Source: Methanocorpusculum sp. (GTDB taxonomy: Archaea; Halobacteriota; Methanomicrobia; Methanomicrobiales; Methanocorpusculaceae). Taken from it: a DNA stretch of 26,941 nt. Under the pieces are notes generated by a model. It was not told where the DNA came from. It made no database searches and worked only from the letters and a program-made list of their open reading frames with translations. Positions 13,672 to 22,053 of this stretch are shown in pieces. Every line of letters begins with the position of its first letter. Position 1 is the first letter of the stretch. The position numbers and the translations under genes are program-made. The stretch is from the NCBI GenBank assembly GCA_029987245.1, contig DALTWG010000019.1, positions 1 through 26,941 of the forward strand, in the 5' to 3' direction.

Positions 13672-15600
13672 TTACACCATCCCCTTTAGCTCCTTCACCC
13701 GGTCGCGTATCTCAATCGCCCGTTCGAAATCAAGCGCCGCAGCCGCAGCCTGCATTTCAGCCTCCAGCTGAATAATAAGATTGGGAATCTCCGATTTGGG
13801 TAGATGCTTAATATCCTTGATATCTACCTCCTTTTCCGGCACCGGCTTTTTAATCGTCTTTGGCACAATGCCGTGCTCAGCGTTATACGCCGACTGCAAC
13901 TCGCGCCGGCGCCTGGTTTCCGCAATCGCACTTTTGAGCGAATCAGTCATAGTGTCTGCATAAATCACCACATGCGAATCGCTGTTTCGCGCAGCACGTC
14001 CTATAATCTGAATAAGACTGCGCGTATTGCGCAAAAACCCCTCCTTGTCGCCGTCTAAAATCCCGATAAACCCGACCTCCGGAATATCCAGCCCCTCCCG
14101 CAATAAATTGATACCTACCAGCACATCAAAAATACCAAGCCGAAGCTGCCGGATTAATTCCGTCCTCTCCAGCGTCTTAATCTCCGAATGCAGATAACGC
14201 GTCTTAATCCCCTGCGACGCAAGAAACTCCGTTAATTCCTCCGCCAGCCGCTTGGTAAGCGTCGTTACCAGTACTCTGTCCCCCTTCTCAATCGTCTTGC
14301 GGATTTCTTTGAGCAAATCCTCTGTCTGCCCCGTAATCGGCCGTACCTCAACCTCCGGGTCAACAAGACCGGTGGGCCGGATAATCTGCTCGACCACATC
14401 GCCGCAGTGCTTTACCTCATACTCGCCCGGCGTTGCCGAAACAAAAATTACATGCCTGAGATATTTTTCAAACTCCGGGAATTTCAGAGGACGATTGTCA
14501 AATGTGCTCGGAAGACGAAAACCATACTCCACCAGCGGCTCTTTACGCGACTTGTCCCCGTTATACATCCCCCGGACCTGCGGAAGCGACTGATGGCTTT
14601 CATCGATAACAAACAGGAAATCCTCTGGGAAATAATCCAGCAGACAGTACGGCTTCTCCCCCGGACGCCGTTTGTCGAAATGCCGCGAATAATTCTCAAT
14701 CCCCTTGCAGGAGCCTGTTTCCTCCATCATCTCCAGGTCATACTGCGTTCTTTGGCAAAGCCTGTGCGCTGCAAGGTCATCGAGATTTCCTTTGGCCAGG
14801 ACCTCTTCGAGCTCCTGCCTGATAGACGCCATGGCATCTTTTTGCTCCTCCTCGCTTGAAACGAAATGCCGGGCCGGATAGAAATAGAAATAGCTGTGCT
14901 CTTCCAAAACACGCCCCGTGTTTTTATCCAGCTCGCAAATCCGGTCGATTTCATCCCCGAACAGCTCAATCCGGATGATATTGTTCATATAACCCGGGAT
15001 TACATCAATTGTGTCGCCTTTAACACGGAACCGGCCCGGCATGAGCTCTACGTCATTTCGCTCAAACAGGATGCCCACCAGCTTTTCAAGAATTTCACGC
15101 CGTCCTGTGGACTGACCTTTGCGCAGCTCGAATCCTAAGTTCTTGAAATTTGCAGGATTGCCCACACTGTAAATGCAGGAAACAGAAGCAACAATAATCG
15201 TGTCAGGATTGGTCAGCACCGACGCCGTTGCAGCAAGACGCATCATCTCGATTTTCGGATTAATTGCCGCATCCTTTTCAATATACATATCCTTTTTGGG
15301 AATATAACTTTCCGGCTGATAATAATCATAATAGGAAATGAAATATTCTACATGGTTTTCCGGAAAGAACTCCTTGAACTCGTTATAAAGCTGTGCTGCA
15401 AGCGTTTTATTGTGCGCAAGAACCAGCGTCGGCTTTTGCACCTTCTCAATAACATTTGCAATTGTAAACGTCTTTCCCGAACCCGTTACCCCCAAAAGCG
15501 TCTGAAAGCGTTTTCCCGCGGCCAGACCGCCGCATAACTCCTCTATTGCCTTCGGCTGCGAACCTTTTGGCTTGTACGGGGCTTTCAGTTTAAATTCCAT
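13672..15600 (-). CDS. uvrB: UvrABC excinuclease subunit B
   Basis: The protein has 642 residues, close to normal UvrB length. Walker A is GVTGSGKT (37-44); the YYDYYQPESYIPKKDMYIEKD region that forms the lesion-probing beta-hairpin follows (90-110). The helicase motif FVIDESHQSLPQ, the late QIIGRAARN motif, and the C-terminal UVR domain (about 605-640) that contacts UvrC are also present. UvrB verifies bulky DNA lesions handed over by UvrA and recruits UvrC for dual incision. In archaea this bacterial-type pathway has a patchy distribution and is thought to be acquired by transfer. Neither uvrA nor uvrC is in this window. It lies 12 bases downstream of the DUF4013 gene, with only a weak GGAAG ribosome site, so it is probably cotranscribed. 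Confidence 0.97.
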   Translation of the reverse strand: MEFKLKAPYKPKGSQPKAIEELCGGLAAGKRFQTLLGVTGSGKTFTIANVIEKVQKPTLVLAHNKTLAAQLYNEFKEFFPENHVEYFISYYDYYQPESYIPKKDMYIEKDAAINPKIEMMRLAATASVLTNPDTIIVASVSCIYSVGNPANFKNLGFELRKGQSTGRREILEKLVGILFERNDVELMPGRFRVKGDTIDVIPGYMNNIIRIELFGDEIDRICELDKNTGRVLEEHSYFYFYPARHFVSSEEEQKDAMASIRQELEEVLAKGNLDDLAAHRLCQRTQYDLEMMEETGSCKGIENYSRHFDKRRPGEKPYCLLDYFPEDFLFVIDESHQSLPQVRGMYNGDKSRKEPLVEYGFRLPSTFDNRPLKFPEFEKYLRHVIFVSATPGEYEVKHCGDVVEQIIRPTGLVDPEVEVRPITGQTEDLLKEIRKTIEKGDRVLVTTLTKRLAEELTEFLASQGIKTRYLHSEIKTLERTELIRQLRLGIFDVLVGINLLREGLDIPEVGFIGILDGDKEGFLRNTRSLIQIIGRAARNSDSHVVIYADTMTDSLKSAIAETRRRRELQSAYNAEHGIVPKTIKKPVPEKEVDIKDIKHLPKSEIPNLIIQLEAEMQAAAAALDFERAIEIRDRVKELKGMV

Positions 15601-15612
15601 TGAGACTTCCGT

Positions 15613-16521
15613 TTAGAAATCATCGAAGTCTGCATCTTCTTCCTCTTCCTCAAAGAATGCAGTTTCATATACCTCGGTCATGTATTTAATGAAATACGTG
15701 ATGACCGGAATCATAACAAAGACATACACCAGCAGCAGGACAACCCCGCCCGTAAATGTAGTAACTGCCTGGGAAATCAGGACAAACACCACGCTTATCA
15801 AAAGGAACATAATCGACATAATAACAAGGGACAACACATAGTCATACCAGCCGATTTTCGTAATAATCTCTGCCATCTTCCTGAATTTGAGCGCTTCACC
15901 CAGAGAACCCGCGCGGGCAACATGGACAAGTGCAATGATTTCAAACAGACTCACAAAGATGAAGGTAATAAATTCCACCGCGACATAGATAAAAAACATC
16001 ACACCGGAGGCAAGGTCCTCAAACGAGAAAATAAAGTTCGTTGCCGGCTTGTAGGTAAGCGCACTCGGGAACAAGTGCAAAAACAGGATGAAATAAAGCA
16101 GGGAGATAATAATCAGCGGCAGCGCATAGCAGAACATGACAATATTAACACGCCAGCCTGAAAAGAACAGACCGAAAGCGTTTTCGGTTGAAGGCATTTC
16201 GCTGCCTGTTCTGAAGATACGATAGGCGTACCCCTGAATAAGCGGTACGAAAAAGACGCAAAGTATTGCAATAACAAGCGAGCACCAGTCAAGCAGTTCG
16301 GCGAGATTTCCCTCCGTAAAGCCCAGATAATCGGTAATTAAAATATTGGAAAGAATCGGCAGTACCACAAACTGGAAGACGATTTTCGAAACAATATAGC
16401 CGACGACACCGGGAACTATCGCAAAGAGAAAGAGTTTAATCCAACGATGAAGGCAGTCTGCGCTGAAAAATGCCTTTTTGGTAAACTGAAATGCTTCGTT
16501 TATTATTTCTGTATGTTCCAT
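15613..16521 (-). CDS. DUF4013-type polytopic membrane protein
   Basis: The protein has 302 residues with about six long hydrophobic segments, the first starting near residue 29 (LFLFAIVPGVVGYIV), and an FRTGSEMPSTENAFGLFFSGW region in the first third. Organisation resembles the archaeal DUF4013 family of unknown function. The tail is very acidic (FFEEEEEDADFDDF). The gene lies between the OB-HD gene (54-base gap) and uvrB (12-base gap). An AGGAT site lies seven bases before the ATG. A TATA-like CTTTATAC on the minus strand, about 45 bases upstream, may be an internal promoter separating this pair from the upstream genes. Confidence 0.7.
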   Translation of the reverse strand: MEHTEIINEAFQFTKKAFFSADCLHRWIKLFLFAIVPGVVGYIVSKIVFQFVVLPILSNILITDYLGFTEGNLAELLDWCSLVIAILCVFFVPLIQGYAYRIFRTGSEMPSTENAFGLFFSGWRVNIVMFCYALPLIIISLLYFILFLHLFPSALTYKPATNFIFSFEDLASGVMFFIYVAVEFITFIFVSLFEIIALVHVARAGSLGEALKFRKMAEIITKIGWYDYVLSLVIMSIMFLLISVVFVLISQAVTTFTGGVVLLLVYVFVMIPVITYFIKYMTEVYETAFFEEEEEDADFDDF

Positions 16522-16563
16522 ATCAGTATCCTGTTATTGATTATTAGTTTATCCTTCCTTCGT

Positions 16564-16571
16564 ATAAAGGA
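16564..16571 (-). promoter_or_regulatory. Possible internal promoter for DUF4013-uvrB
   Basis: CTTTATAC on the minus strand sits 43-50 bases before the DUF4013 ATG, in the only sizeable gap (54 bases) of the cluster. A start about 25 bases downstream would leave a roughly 20-base leader carrying the AGGAT site. Confidence 0.35.
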
Positions 16572-16575
16572 TTGC

Positions 16576-17514
16576 TCAGACTGCCTTCCAGAGGAACTTC
16601 TCGGAGTGCAGTCCCTTCTTTTTCTGGCCCGCAGGGATGGTTTCCAAATCATCGACTACGCTTCGCATGGCAGAGCTTGCCGTATCTGCGTGGTGCACAA
16701 TCCATGCTTCCGCGGTGAGCGGTATCACGTCGCCGTAGGTGCCGTGATGCGACTGGATAATATGGCGAATCTGCATCAGCTGGTCTTTGGTAATGAGGTT
16801 TTTGTACTCTTCGATGTACATAATACCCATGGTTAGGTGTTCGACAAGATTGTAGGTGTCATTGGGCACATAGCCGCCCTGTGTTTTGTCAAAGCAGAAT
16901 ATTTTGCCGATGTCATGCAAAACAGCGCCTGCAATAACCATGTCGCGCGAAATTCTGGTCCGCTGCATGTTGTCGACCATGGCTAATGCGATGCGGGCGG
17001 TCTCAAGCGAGTGCTCGCAAAGACCGCCGGTATATTCATGATGGCGCCGGATGGCAGCGGGACATTCGTAGAACCTGTTGTCAAGCAGGCAGGCGACAAA
17101 CATTTTGAGACCGGGGTCGAGGATGGAGGCAACAATTTTCTGGAGTTCGAGCGCGTTGCCTTTAATGTCTGCCGGGGTGTATATGAATTCGATTTCCTCA
17201 CCGGCGCGCAGAGTCTCCGGCCCTGCTGCAAGCAAATCCAGCGACTCTTTGGCGTCGCTGAAAACATACAGTTCCCCGTTGGGGGGAATAACCGCTTTGC
17301 CTTTAATCCGGTAGACGCTGCCGTTTTTTAAGCTGCGGGCAACAGAGGGCGCGGTTTCGCCAAACAGTTTTGCCTCGGTGACGCCGGTCTTGTCTGCGAT
17401 AGTAAGGTGCACATACTGCGCGCCGTGCTTGTTGCGCAAATCGGCCCGCTTTATCTGAAAGAGCGCGTCTACATCTGTTCCTTCCGCGATGTCTTTTACA
17501 TAGAGTTTTGTCAT
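16576..17514 (-). CDS. OB-fold/HD-domain phosphohydrolase, YhaM-like 3'-5' exoribonuclease family
   Basis: The protein has 312 residues. An N-terminal OB-type nucleic-acid-binding domain (about 10-90; KHGAQYVHLTIADKTG) is followed by an HD domain with H168 (GGLCEHS), LHDIGK (H200, D201), EH (225-226), SHHG (255-258) and VHHAD (273-277). These fit the COG3481 YhaM group, metal-dependent exonucleases acting on RNA and ssDNA. The start at 17514 overlaps the stop of the BrxD-like ATPase by one base (TAATG); an in-frame ATG two codons earlier is also possible. The tight coupling suggests joint action with the ATPase and TPR protein. Nuclease activity is inferred from the family; the archaeal protein might instead act on nucleotides. 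Confidence 0.85.
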   Translation of the reverse strand: MTKLYVKDIAEGTDVDALFQIKRADLRNKHGAQYVHLTIADKTGVTEAKLFGETAPSVARSLKNGSVYRIKGKAVIPPNGELYVFSDAKESLDLLAAGPETLRAGEEIEFIYTPADIKGNALELQKIVASILDPGLKMFVACLLDNRFYECPAAIRRHHEYTGGLCEHSLETARIALAMVDNMQRTRISRDMVIAGAVLHDIGKIFCFDKTQGGYVPNDTYNLVEHLTMGIMYIEEYKNLITKDQLMQIRHIIQSHHGTYGDVIPLTAEAWIVHHADTASSAMRSVVDDLETIPAGQKKKGLHSEKFLWKAV

Positions 17515-18812
17515 TACCATTCCACTTCCATTACTGCTTTTTCTTCTTCTTTGAGTTCTGACTGTTCAACTTTCGGCACAAAGGCGTATTTTTCCTCCGG
17601 CAGGTAATTATCATAGAGCGCGCATTTGTCAAGCACGTCGACGAATTCGCGCAGGTACAGACGCGGGACCACATCCACGCGCCCGCCAAAGCGGCTGGTT
17701 ACCTTTTCTATCATCGAGCGGATGAATTTGGGCGTGACCCGGGTTTTGTCGATTTCGCCGTAAGCCTCGGCATAGATTTCCATTACCTTGTAGGAGACCA
17801 GCGACAGCTTTTCCGCATCGAACTTGGACAAGACTATCTGTGTCTGGCGCGGATTGGCAAATCCATCGTCGGAGATGATGCCGATTCTGTCATAGAGCGG
17901 CGGAAGAGAGCGCATGCCGCGGGAGCTGTCGAAAAATGCCGGGGTGCCGGCAAACAGGAAGAAGCAGTTCGGCAGTTCGTTTTTGTCTATCATATCCACA
18001 ATCTGGCGCAGATTAATGAAGCCTTTTTCGCGCAGCGGCCGCGAAAAGGCCTGGATGGTCTCGACTTCGTCAAATGTCACGAGCAGGCCGGCAAAGCCTG
18101 CCTGCACGATGATGTAGACAATGCCGCGCAGGTAATAGAGGGCGTCTGTTTCCTCAACGCCGCCTTTGATGCCTGCCTGCGCCTTGAAACTGCGGCCTAC
18201 CGTGCTGTCGGCGCAAATCCAGGAAATAGCGGCCTGGGCGGTTGCAAAATCGCCTTTGATATTGGCGGCGTAATAGGTGCGAAGCGCTGCAGCAAGACCG
18301 CTTCTGATTCCCGAGACCCGCTCGAGCACCGACTCTATTTCTTTTTCGGTCATCTGCGTCAGTTCGTCTGAATCTTCGTCGATGCCGGTGCTGATAAGCC
18401 GGTCTTCGATGCCGTAAATCCAGGTGTCGATGATGCTTTTTAAGGCATGGTCTTCTGTGGCAGTCGCAAGGCCTGCGCAGATTTTTGCATAGACCGCCTG
18501 CAGTTTGTGCAGCGGCGTGTCCGGGGAAATCACCACATGGGAGGTGACGAATTTTTCCCGGATGCCGATTTCAGCCGCCCGGGAGATAAGAAACGTCTTT
18601 CCCGAGCCGTACTCGCCGCGCACAAATTTGCAGTCCGCGTGTCCTGCGGCGGTAAAGGCGAGCTGACCGGATATCACATGCTCCTCGGCTGCAAGACCGA
18701 CGGCAAGACGCGACAGCCCGGATTTGGGAACGGTGCCGCGGCGAAGCGCGTTTATTATCGCCGTGGATTCCAGTTTGCGCTCGTCACGCGGATTAACTGC
18801 CGATATAGCCAT
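17514..18812 (-). CDS. P-loop ATPase of the DUF2791 family (BREX BrxD-like)
   Basis: The protein has 432 residues. The N-terminus IINALRRGTVPKSGLSRLAVG, Walker A RGEYGSGKT (65-73), Walker B LLVTFDEVE (243-251) and a sensor-like FLFAGTPAFF (285-294) match the DUF2791/BrxD ATP-binding family. In BREX type 2 phage-defence loci this ATPase accompanies a helicase and PglWXYZ proteins; none of those is seen here. Instead it overlaps the TPR-winged-helix gene by 20 bases upstream and the OB-HD gene by one base downstream. A GGAG site lies about six bases before the ATG. The C-terminal tail is Glu/Lys-rich. The family call is good; the role (genome maintenance, defence or other) is open. Confidence 0.83.
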   Translation of the reverse strand: MAISAVNPRDERKLESTAIINALRRGTVPKSGLSRLAVGLAAEEHVISGQLAFTAAGHADCKFVRGEYGSGKTFLISRAAEIGIREKFVTSHVVISPDTPLHKLQAVYAKICAGLATATEDHALKSIIDTWIYGIEDRLISTGIDEDSDELTQMTEKEIESVLERVSGIRSGLAAALRTYYAANIKGDFATAQAAISWICADSTVGRSFKAQAGIKGGVEETDALYYLRGIVYIIVQAGFAGLLVTFDEVETIQAFSRPLREKGFINLRQIVDMIDKNELPNCFFLFAGTPAFFDSSRGMRSLPPLYDRIGIISDDGFANPRQTQIVLSKFDAEKLSLVSYKVMEIYAEAYGEIDKTRVTPKFIRSMIEKVTSRFGGRVDVVPRLYLREFVDVLDKCALYDNYLPEEKYAFVPKVEQSELKEEEKAVMEVEW

Positions 18813-20649
18813 AGACTTCTCCGCGGTCTCCGACGCCGCGCTTTTCTATCAGGGAAATGCCCATCTCCGCGGTCTTTGCAAGGACCGCATTCATAATGCC
18901 TGCAACGCGCCGTGTCTCAAGCACACTTCTTAAATCCATCTCGGTCGCCTCCCGGTGCTCTTTGATAAAGGCGATTGCTTTTTGCTCGCGTTCGTCGAAC
19001 TCGTCCATGTCGATTTCTACCGCATCGCCGTCAGCGCCTGCTGCAGCCGCGGCGGCGGCAGCAGCCTGCGCTTCGGCTTCCTTGTCCACCAGAACCGGCC
19101 GCTCTACAAGCGCGCGGCCCTTGGCGCGGGCAAGCACGTCGGTAAAGTCCTGCACCGTGATTTTGTCCGGATAGCAGGGCAGCATGTCGATTCCGGCAAG
19201 ACAGTACCATTTACACTCCTCATAGTCCTGGCGTTCGAGTGCGTCAAGGCCGGAGTAAAGATAGCCTGCACAAAGCATTTCCCTGCCTGCGGAGGAAAGA
19301 TGCACCGAGACCTGGGCGAGTTTTTTGAGGACCAGTTCTTTTGCCTTGGTGAGCTGATAGAGCCCTTCCGTGCCGTTTAAGACCACATCTGCAATCCGCT
19401 CCACCTCGACGACGTCCGAGGTGTTGGTGGTCATGTAGCGGATGACGGTTTCGCACTCGCGGATGTGGCCCGCGCGCTTTAAAAAGCGCGCATAGGCAAG
19501 GCCGCCTCTTATGTAGTCCGCCCGGTACGCGCGGTAGTACCAGTCTTTTGCCTGGGAAAGGGCGCCCGCGGCTTCGTATGCCTCGCCGATTTTGACAAGG
19601 CATACCGGCGTCTGGTAGGGCGAGAGGATAACGCTGATAATGCCTGCAACCTCTTCTTTTGAGTGGACGGCGGATAAAAATGCCGCGAACCGGTCGATAA
19701 CCAGTTCTGCTGTCTCATAGTCCACCGCGTCTTTGGAGCATAAGTCGGTAATAAGCCGGCGGAAGATGAGATTTGCCTCTTCGCCGTTGTCCAGGCGCGA
19801 CTGCAGTTCTGCTTCGAGCATTCTAAATACCGGGTCGTCGCTGGATTTCAGGAGTTCGGAGAGTTCAAAGAGCGCCGCTTCATAGTTGCCGAGCAGTTTT
19901 TCAAGCAGAATAAAGGAAAAGCGGATGGAGCTGACGTTTTCATCTTCCAGGTTTTCCTCTTCGAAGCTGTCGAGCGCCGAGCGGTAGGCGCTTTCGGCTG
20001 CTTCGGTGTCAAGGGCGCCGAGTGCTTCGAGGTCGAGGCGCAGATAGGCGGTGTCGTTTGTAGCCTGCCAGGCGGGAAGGGCGACGTTGAGTGCTTTCTG
20101 GTAATCCTTTGAAGCTATCAGGGCTTCGATGAATTCTTTGTTCCAGCCTATTTCGCCGAAGTTTGCGATGTGCAGGGCGACTGCTTCGCCGGGTTCGCCG
20201 ATTTCGGTTAAGGTGTGCATCAGGAGTCTGATGTCTTCTGCTTTGTTGTCGAGGCGGACCAGCGCGCGCAGCGGGGGGATGGCGGCGCGCAGGTCGCCTC
20301 TTGTTAGGAGCGCGCCGGCAAAGGAGCGCAGGGCGGTTTTGTTGTCGGGGTCCTGGGTGAGGGCGGTTGCGTATTCCTCGAGGGCTTTTCCCAGGCGGTT
20401 TTGTTTTTCGTAGACCGTGGCGAGGTAGCCGTGGAGGTAGGAGGAGTCAGGCATGGTTTTGATGAGACCGCATAAGATGTTTTCGGCGGTCTCAAGGTTT
20501 CCGGTGCGGGCGTAGCTTCGCGCGGCGAGGAGGAGGAGCGCGGGGTCGTTTGAGCCGGAGGCGAAGGTAATGACTTCGTCGTATTTTTCCGCGTTGAAGA
20601 GTTCCATCGCGTCGCTTATGGTCTGTGCGGTGTCTTGCGGGGTTTGCAT
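18793..20649 (-). CDS. Tetratricopeptide-repeat protein with C-terminal winged-helix domain
   Basis: The protein has 618 residues. TPR-like helical pairs fill most of it (for example ALLLLAARSYARTGNLETAE, then LHGYLATVYEKQNRLGKALE), giving a scaffold for protein binding. An Ala-run linker with acidic residues (about 527-552) joins a C-terminal winged-helix-like domain (QKAIAFIKEH, DLRSVLETRRVAGIM, then a wing ISLIEKRGVGDRGEVYGYIG). No membrane segment or signal peptide is visible. The gene begins four bases after the DJ-1-type gene stop and overlaps the BrxD-like ATPase by 20 bases. It likely bridges DNA or protein targets to the ATPase. No enzymatic motif is seen and no specific named family recognised. 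Confidence 0.8.
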   Translation of the reverse strand: MQTPQDTAQTISDAMELFNAEKYDEVITFASGSNDPALLLLAARSYARTGNLETAENILCGLIKTMPDSSYLHGYLATVYEKQNRLGKALEEYATALTQDPDNKTALRSFAGALLTRGDLRAAIPPLRALVRLDNKAEDIRLLMHTLTEIGEPGEAVALHIANFGEIGWNKEFIEALIASKDYQKALNVALPAWQATNDTAYLRLDLEALGALDTEAAESAYRSALDSFEEENLEDENVSSIRFSFILLEKLLGNYEAALFELSELLKSSDDPVFRMLEAELQSRLDNGEEANLIFRRLITDLCSKDAVDYETAELVIDRFAAFLSAVHSKEEVAGIISVILSPYQTPVCLVKIGEAYEAAGALSQAKDWYYRAYRADYIRGGLAYARFLKRAGHIRECETVIRYMTTNTSDVVEVERIADVVLNGTEGLYQLTKAKELVLKKLAQVSVHLSSAGREMLCAGYLYSGLDALERQDYEECKWYCLAGIDMLPCYPDKITVQDFTDVLARAKGRALVERPVLVDKEAEAQAAAAAAAAAGADGDAVEIDMDEFDEREQKAIAFIKEHREATEMDLRSVLETRRVAGIMNAVLAKTAEMGISLIEKRGVGDRGEVYGYIGS

Positions 20650-20653
20650 GTTT

Positions 20654-21163
20654 TCAGAGGAGGGTTAAGATGGCTTTTGCGAAGGCTTCGGAGTCGAAGG
20701 GGCCTTTTGCGGTTACGATGTTGCCGTCGACCGTGACGTTGTCGTCGACGTATTCTGCTTTGTCAAGGAAGAGAAGGCGTTTGGTGGCGGGCGAGGGAAA
20801 TGCGGTTGCTTTTTTGCCGGCAAGCAGGCCTGCTTCGGCTAAAATGACGGGGGCAAGGCAGATTGCGGCGGCGAATTTTTTGGTGGTGCCGATGATGTTT
20901 GCTGCCTGGATGAGTTTTTCGTTTCGCCAGAGTTCGTCCTGGCAGCCGATGCCGCCGCAGATTATGATTCCGTCAAAGTCTGCCGGGTTTATTTCGTCGA
21001 TGGTGATGTCGGATTCGACGATTTCGCCGTGCATGCCGTAACAGGTGCCTTTGCGGGTGGAGGCGGTGGTGATGGTGTGGCCGGCTGTTTCGAGGATTTT
21101 TTTGGGGACGGTGTATTCCATGTCCATAAATCTGTCTGCTGCGATTACCTGGAGTATCTTCAT
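20654..21163 (-). CDS. DJ-1/PfpI superfamily protein
   Basis: The protein has 169 residues. The flavodoxin-like fold is indicated by MKILQVIAADRFMDMEY at the start (E16 in the usual acid position), GIIICGGIGCQDELW in the middle, and the nucleophile elbow AAICLAPVILA with C102. Members act as glyoxalase/deglycase, chaperone or protease-like proteins, mostly in stress responses. Histidine, often found after the nucleophile Cys in PfpI proteases, is replaced by Leu, so protease activity is unlikely. The gene leads the minus-strand cluster, ending four bases before the TPR gene. Exact reaction unknown. Confidence 0.85.
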   Translation of the reverse strand: MKILQVIAADRFMDMEYTVPKKILETAGHTITTASTRKGTCYGMHGEIVESDITIDEINPADFDGIIICGGIGCQDELWRNEKLIQAANIIGTTKKFAAAICLAPVILAEAGLLAGKKATAFPSPATKRLLFLDKAEYVDDNVTVDGNIVTAKGPFDSEAFAKAILTLL

Positions 21164-21238
21164 AATGTGTATATTATTGGTTTGGGTGGGGGATAATGGT
21201 TTGGATAAGGGGTGCCGGGTGTGTGTCGGGCGCGGGTG

Positions 21239-21250
21239 AAAAAAGTCAGG
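21239..21250 (-). terminator. T-run terminator after the UPF0173 gene
   Basis: The minus strand reads CCTGACTTTTTT about 23 bases after the UPF0173 stop, separating that gene from the DJ-1-led cluster. Confidence 0.45.
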
Positions 21251-21272
21251 GTTTTTTCCCGGTCATTATTTT

Positions 21273-21923
21273 TTATACTTCTATTGTTTCGCCCGGTTTC
21301 ATCACTTGTACTTTTTTCGCTCCGGTCATTTCTACGGCCCGTTTGAACTCTTTCAGGTCCTGTGCGATGCCGGGGAATGTATTGAAGTGCATTGGTATCA
21401 CGAGGGGCGCGCCAATGAGTTGGGCTGCTATCATGGCCTGGTCCGGTCCCATGGTAAACAGGCCGCCGACGGGGAGGATGGCGATGTCGGGGTGGTACAG
21501 GTCGGCGATTAATTTCATGTCGGAGAAGAGGCCGGTGTCGCCGGCGAAGTAGGTGGTGTGGCCGTCCATCGTGAAAACAAAGCCGCAGGGCTCTCCCATG
21601 TACACGGGGCCGGTTTCTGAGGGGACGGAGGAGGAGTGGAGCGCGGGGACAAGGCTGATGGTGACGTTGTCTGTTTTTGCGCTGCCGCCGAAGTTCATGC
21701 CTGTGGTTTGTACGCCGAAGCCGGCGAGGTAGGAGGCGAGTTCGTGGATGGCGCAGGTGCGGCCGTAGTTTTGCGGGTGTGTGCCCATGTGGTCGATGTG
21801 GCCGTGGGTGAGAAGTGTTATGTCTGCGTTGTATTTTGCGGGGTCGTTTTCTCCGGGGTCGGTAAGGATGGTTTTCGAGCCGGTGATGAGGAAGGCTGCA
21901 TGGCCGAGGAAGGTAATTTGCAT
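21273..21923 (-). CDS. UPF0173 metal-dependent hydrolase (metallo-beta-lactamase fold)
   Basis: The protein has 216 residues. The zinc-binding signature THGHIDHMG (H40, H42, D44, H45) is followed by a conserved His in PALHSSSVP, Asp in YFAGDTGLFSD, and His in IPMHFNTFP, all as expected for UPF0173 enzymes. Members hydrolyse an unknown substrate; some resemble RNase Z or L-ascorbate lactonase folds. The gene stands alone, with a T-run after it and a divergent gene (PhoU-TrkA_C) upstream. A large Arg/Pro-rich reading frame overlaps it on the same strand but is an artefact of codon bias. Confidence 0.9.
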   Translation of the reverse strand: MQITFLGHAAFLITGSKTILTDPGENDPAKYNADITLLTHGHIDHMGTHPQNYGRTCAIHELASYLAGFGVQTTGMNFGGSAKTDNVTISLVPALHSSSVPSETGPVYMGEPCGFVFTMDGHTTYFAGDTGLFSDMKLIADLYHPDIAILPVGGLFTMGPDQAMIAAQLIGAPLVIPMHFNTFPGIAQDLKEFKRAVEMTGAKKVQVMKPGETIEV

Positions 21924-22024
21924 AGAATATAATTGGCGTGCGGGGAAAAAAGGGTTTTGTTTGTTTTTCTATCTCCTGCGATGCACAACCCCGCCCCCCG
22001 GCACACTCTATCCACATAATTAAG

Positions 22025-22050
22025 TATTCATAAAACCTATTCATAAACAC
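22025..22050 (+). repeat. Two tandem 13-base repeats before the PhoU-TrkA_C start
   Basis: TATTCATAAAACC (22025-22037) is followed directly by TATTCATAAACAC (22038-22050), 11 of 13 identical, ending three bases before the ATG. The copies cover the expected TATA and start region and may bind a regulator. Confidence 0.6.
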
Positions 22051-22053
22051 AAT

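Noticed and set aside
17514..18812. A complete BREX type 2 locus
   Set aside because: Only the BrxD-like ATPase is present; no PglX methylase, PglZ phosphatase, PglW/Y or BrxHI helicase is seen in the window.
21160..22050. 296-codon minus-strand open frame rich in Arg, Pro and His
   Set aside because: It overlaps the well-supported UPF0173 gene on the same strand in another frame; composition is what a C-rich coding strand gives out of frame, and no domain is recognisable.
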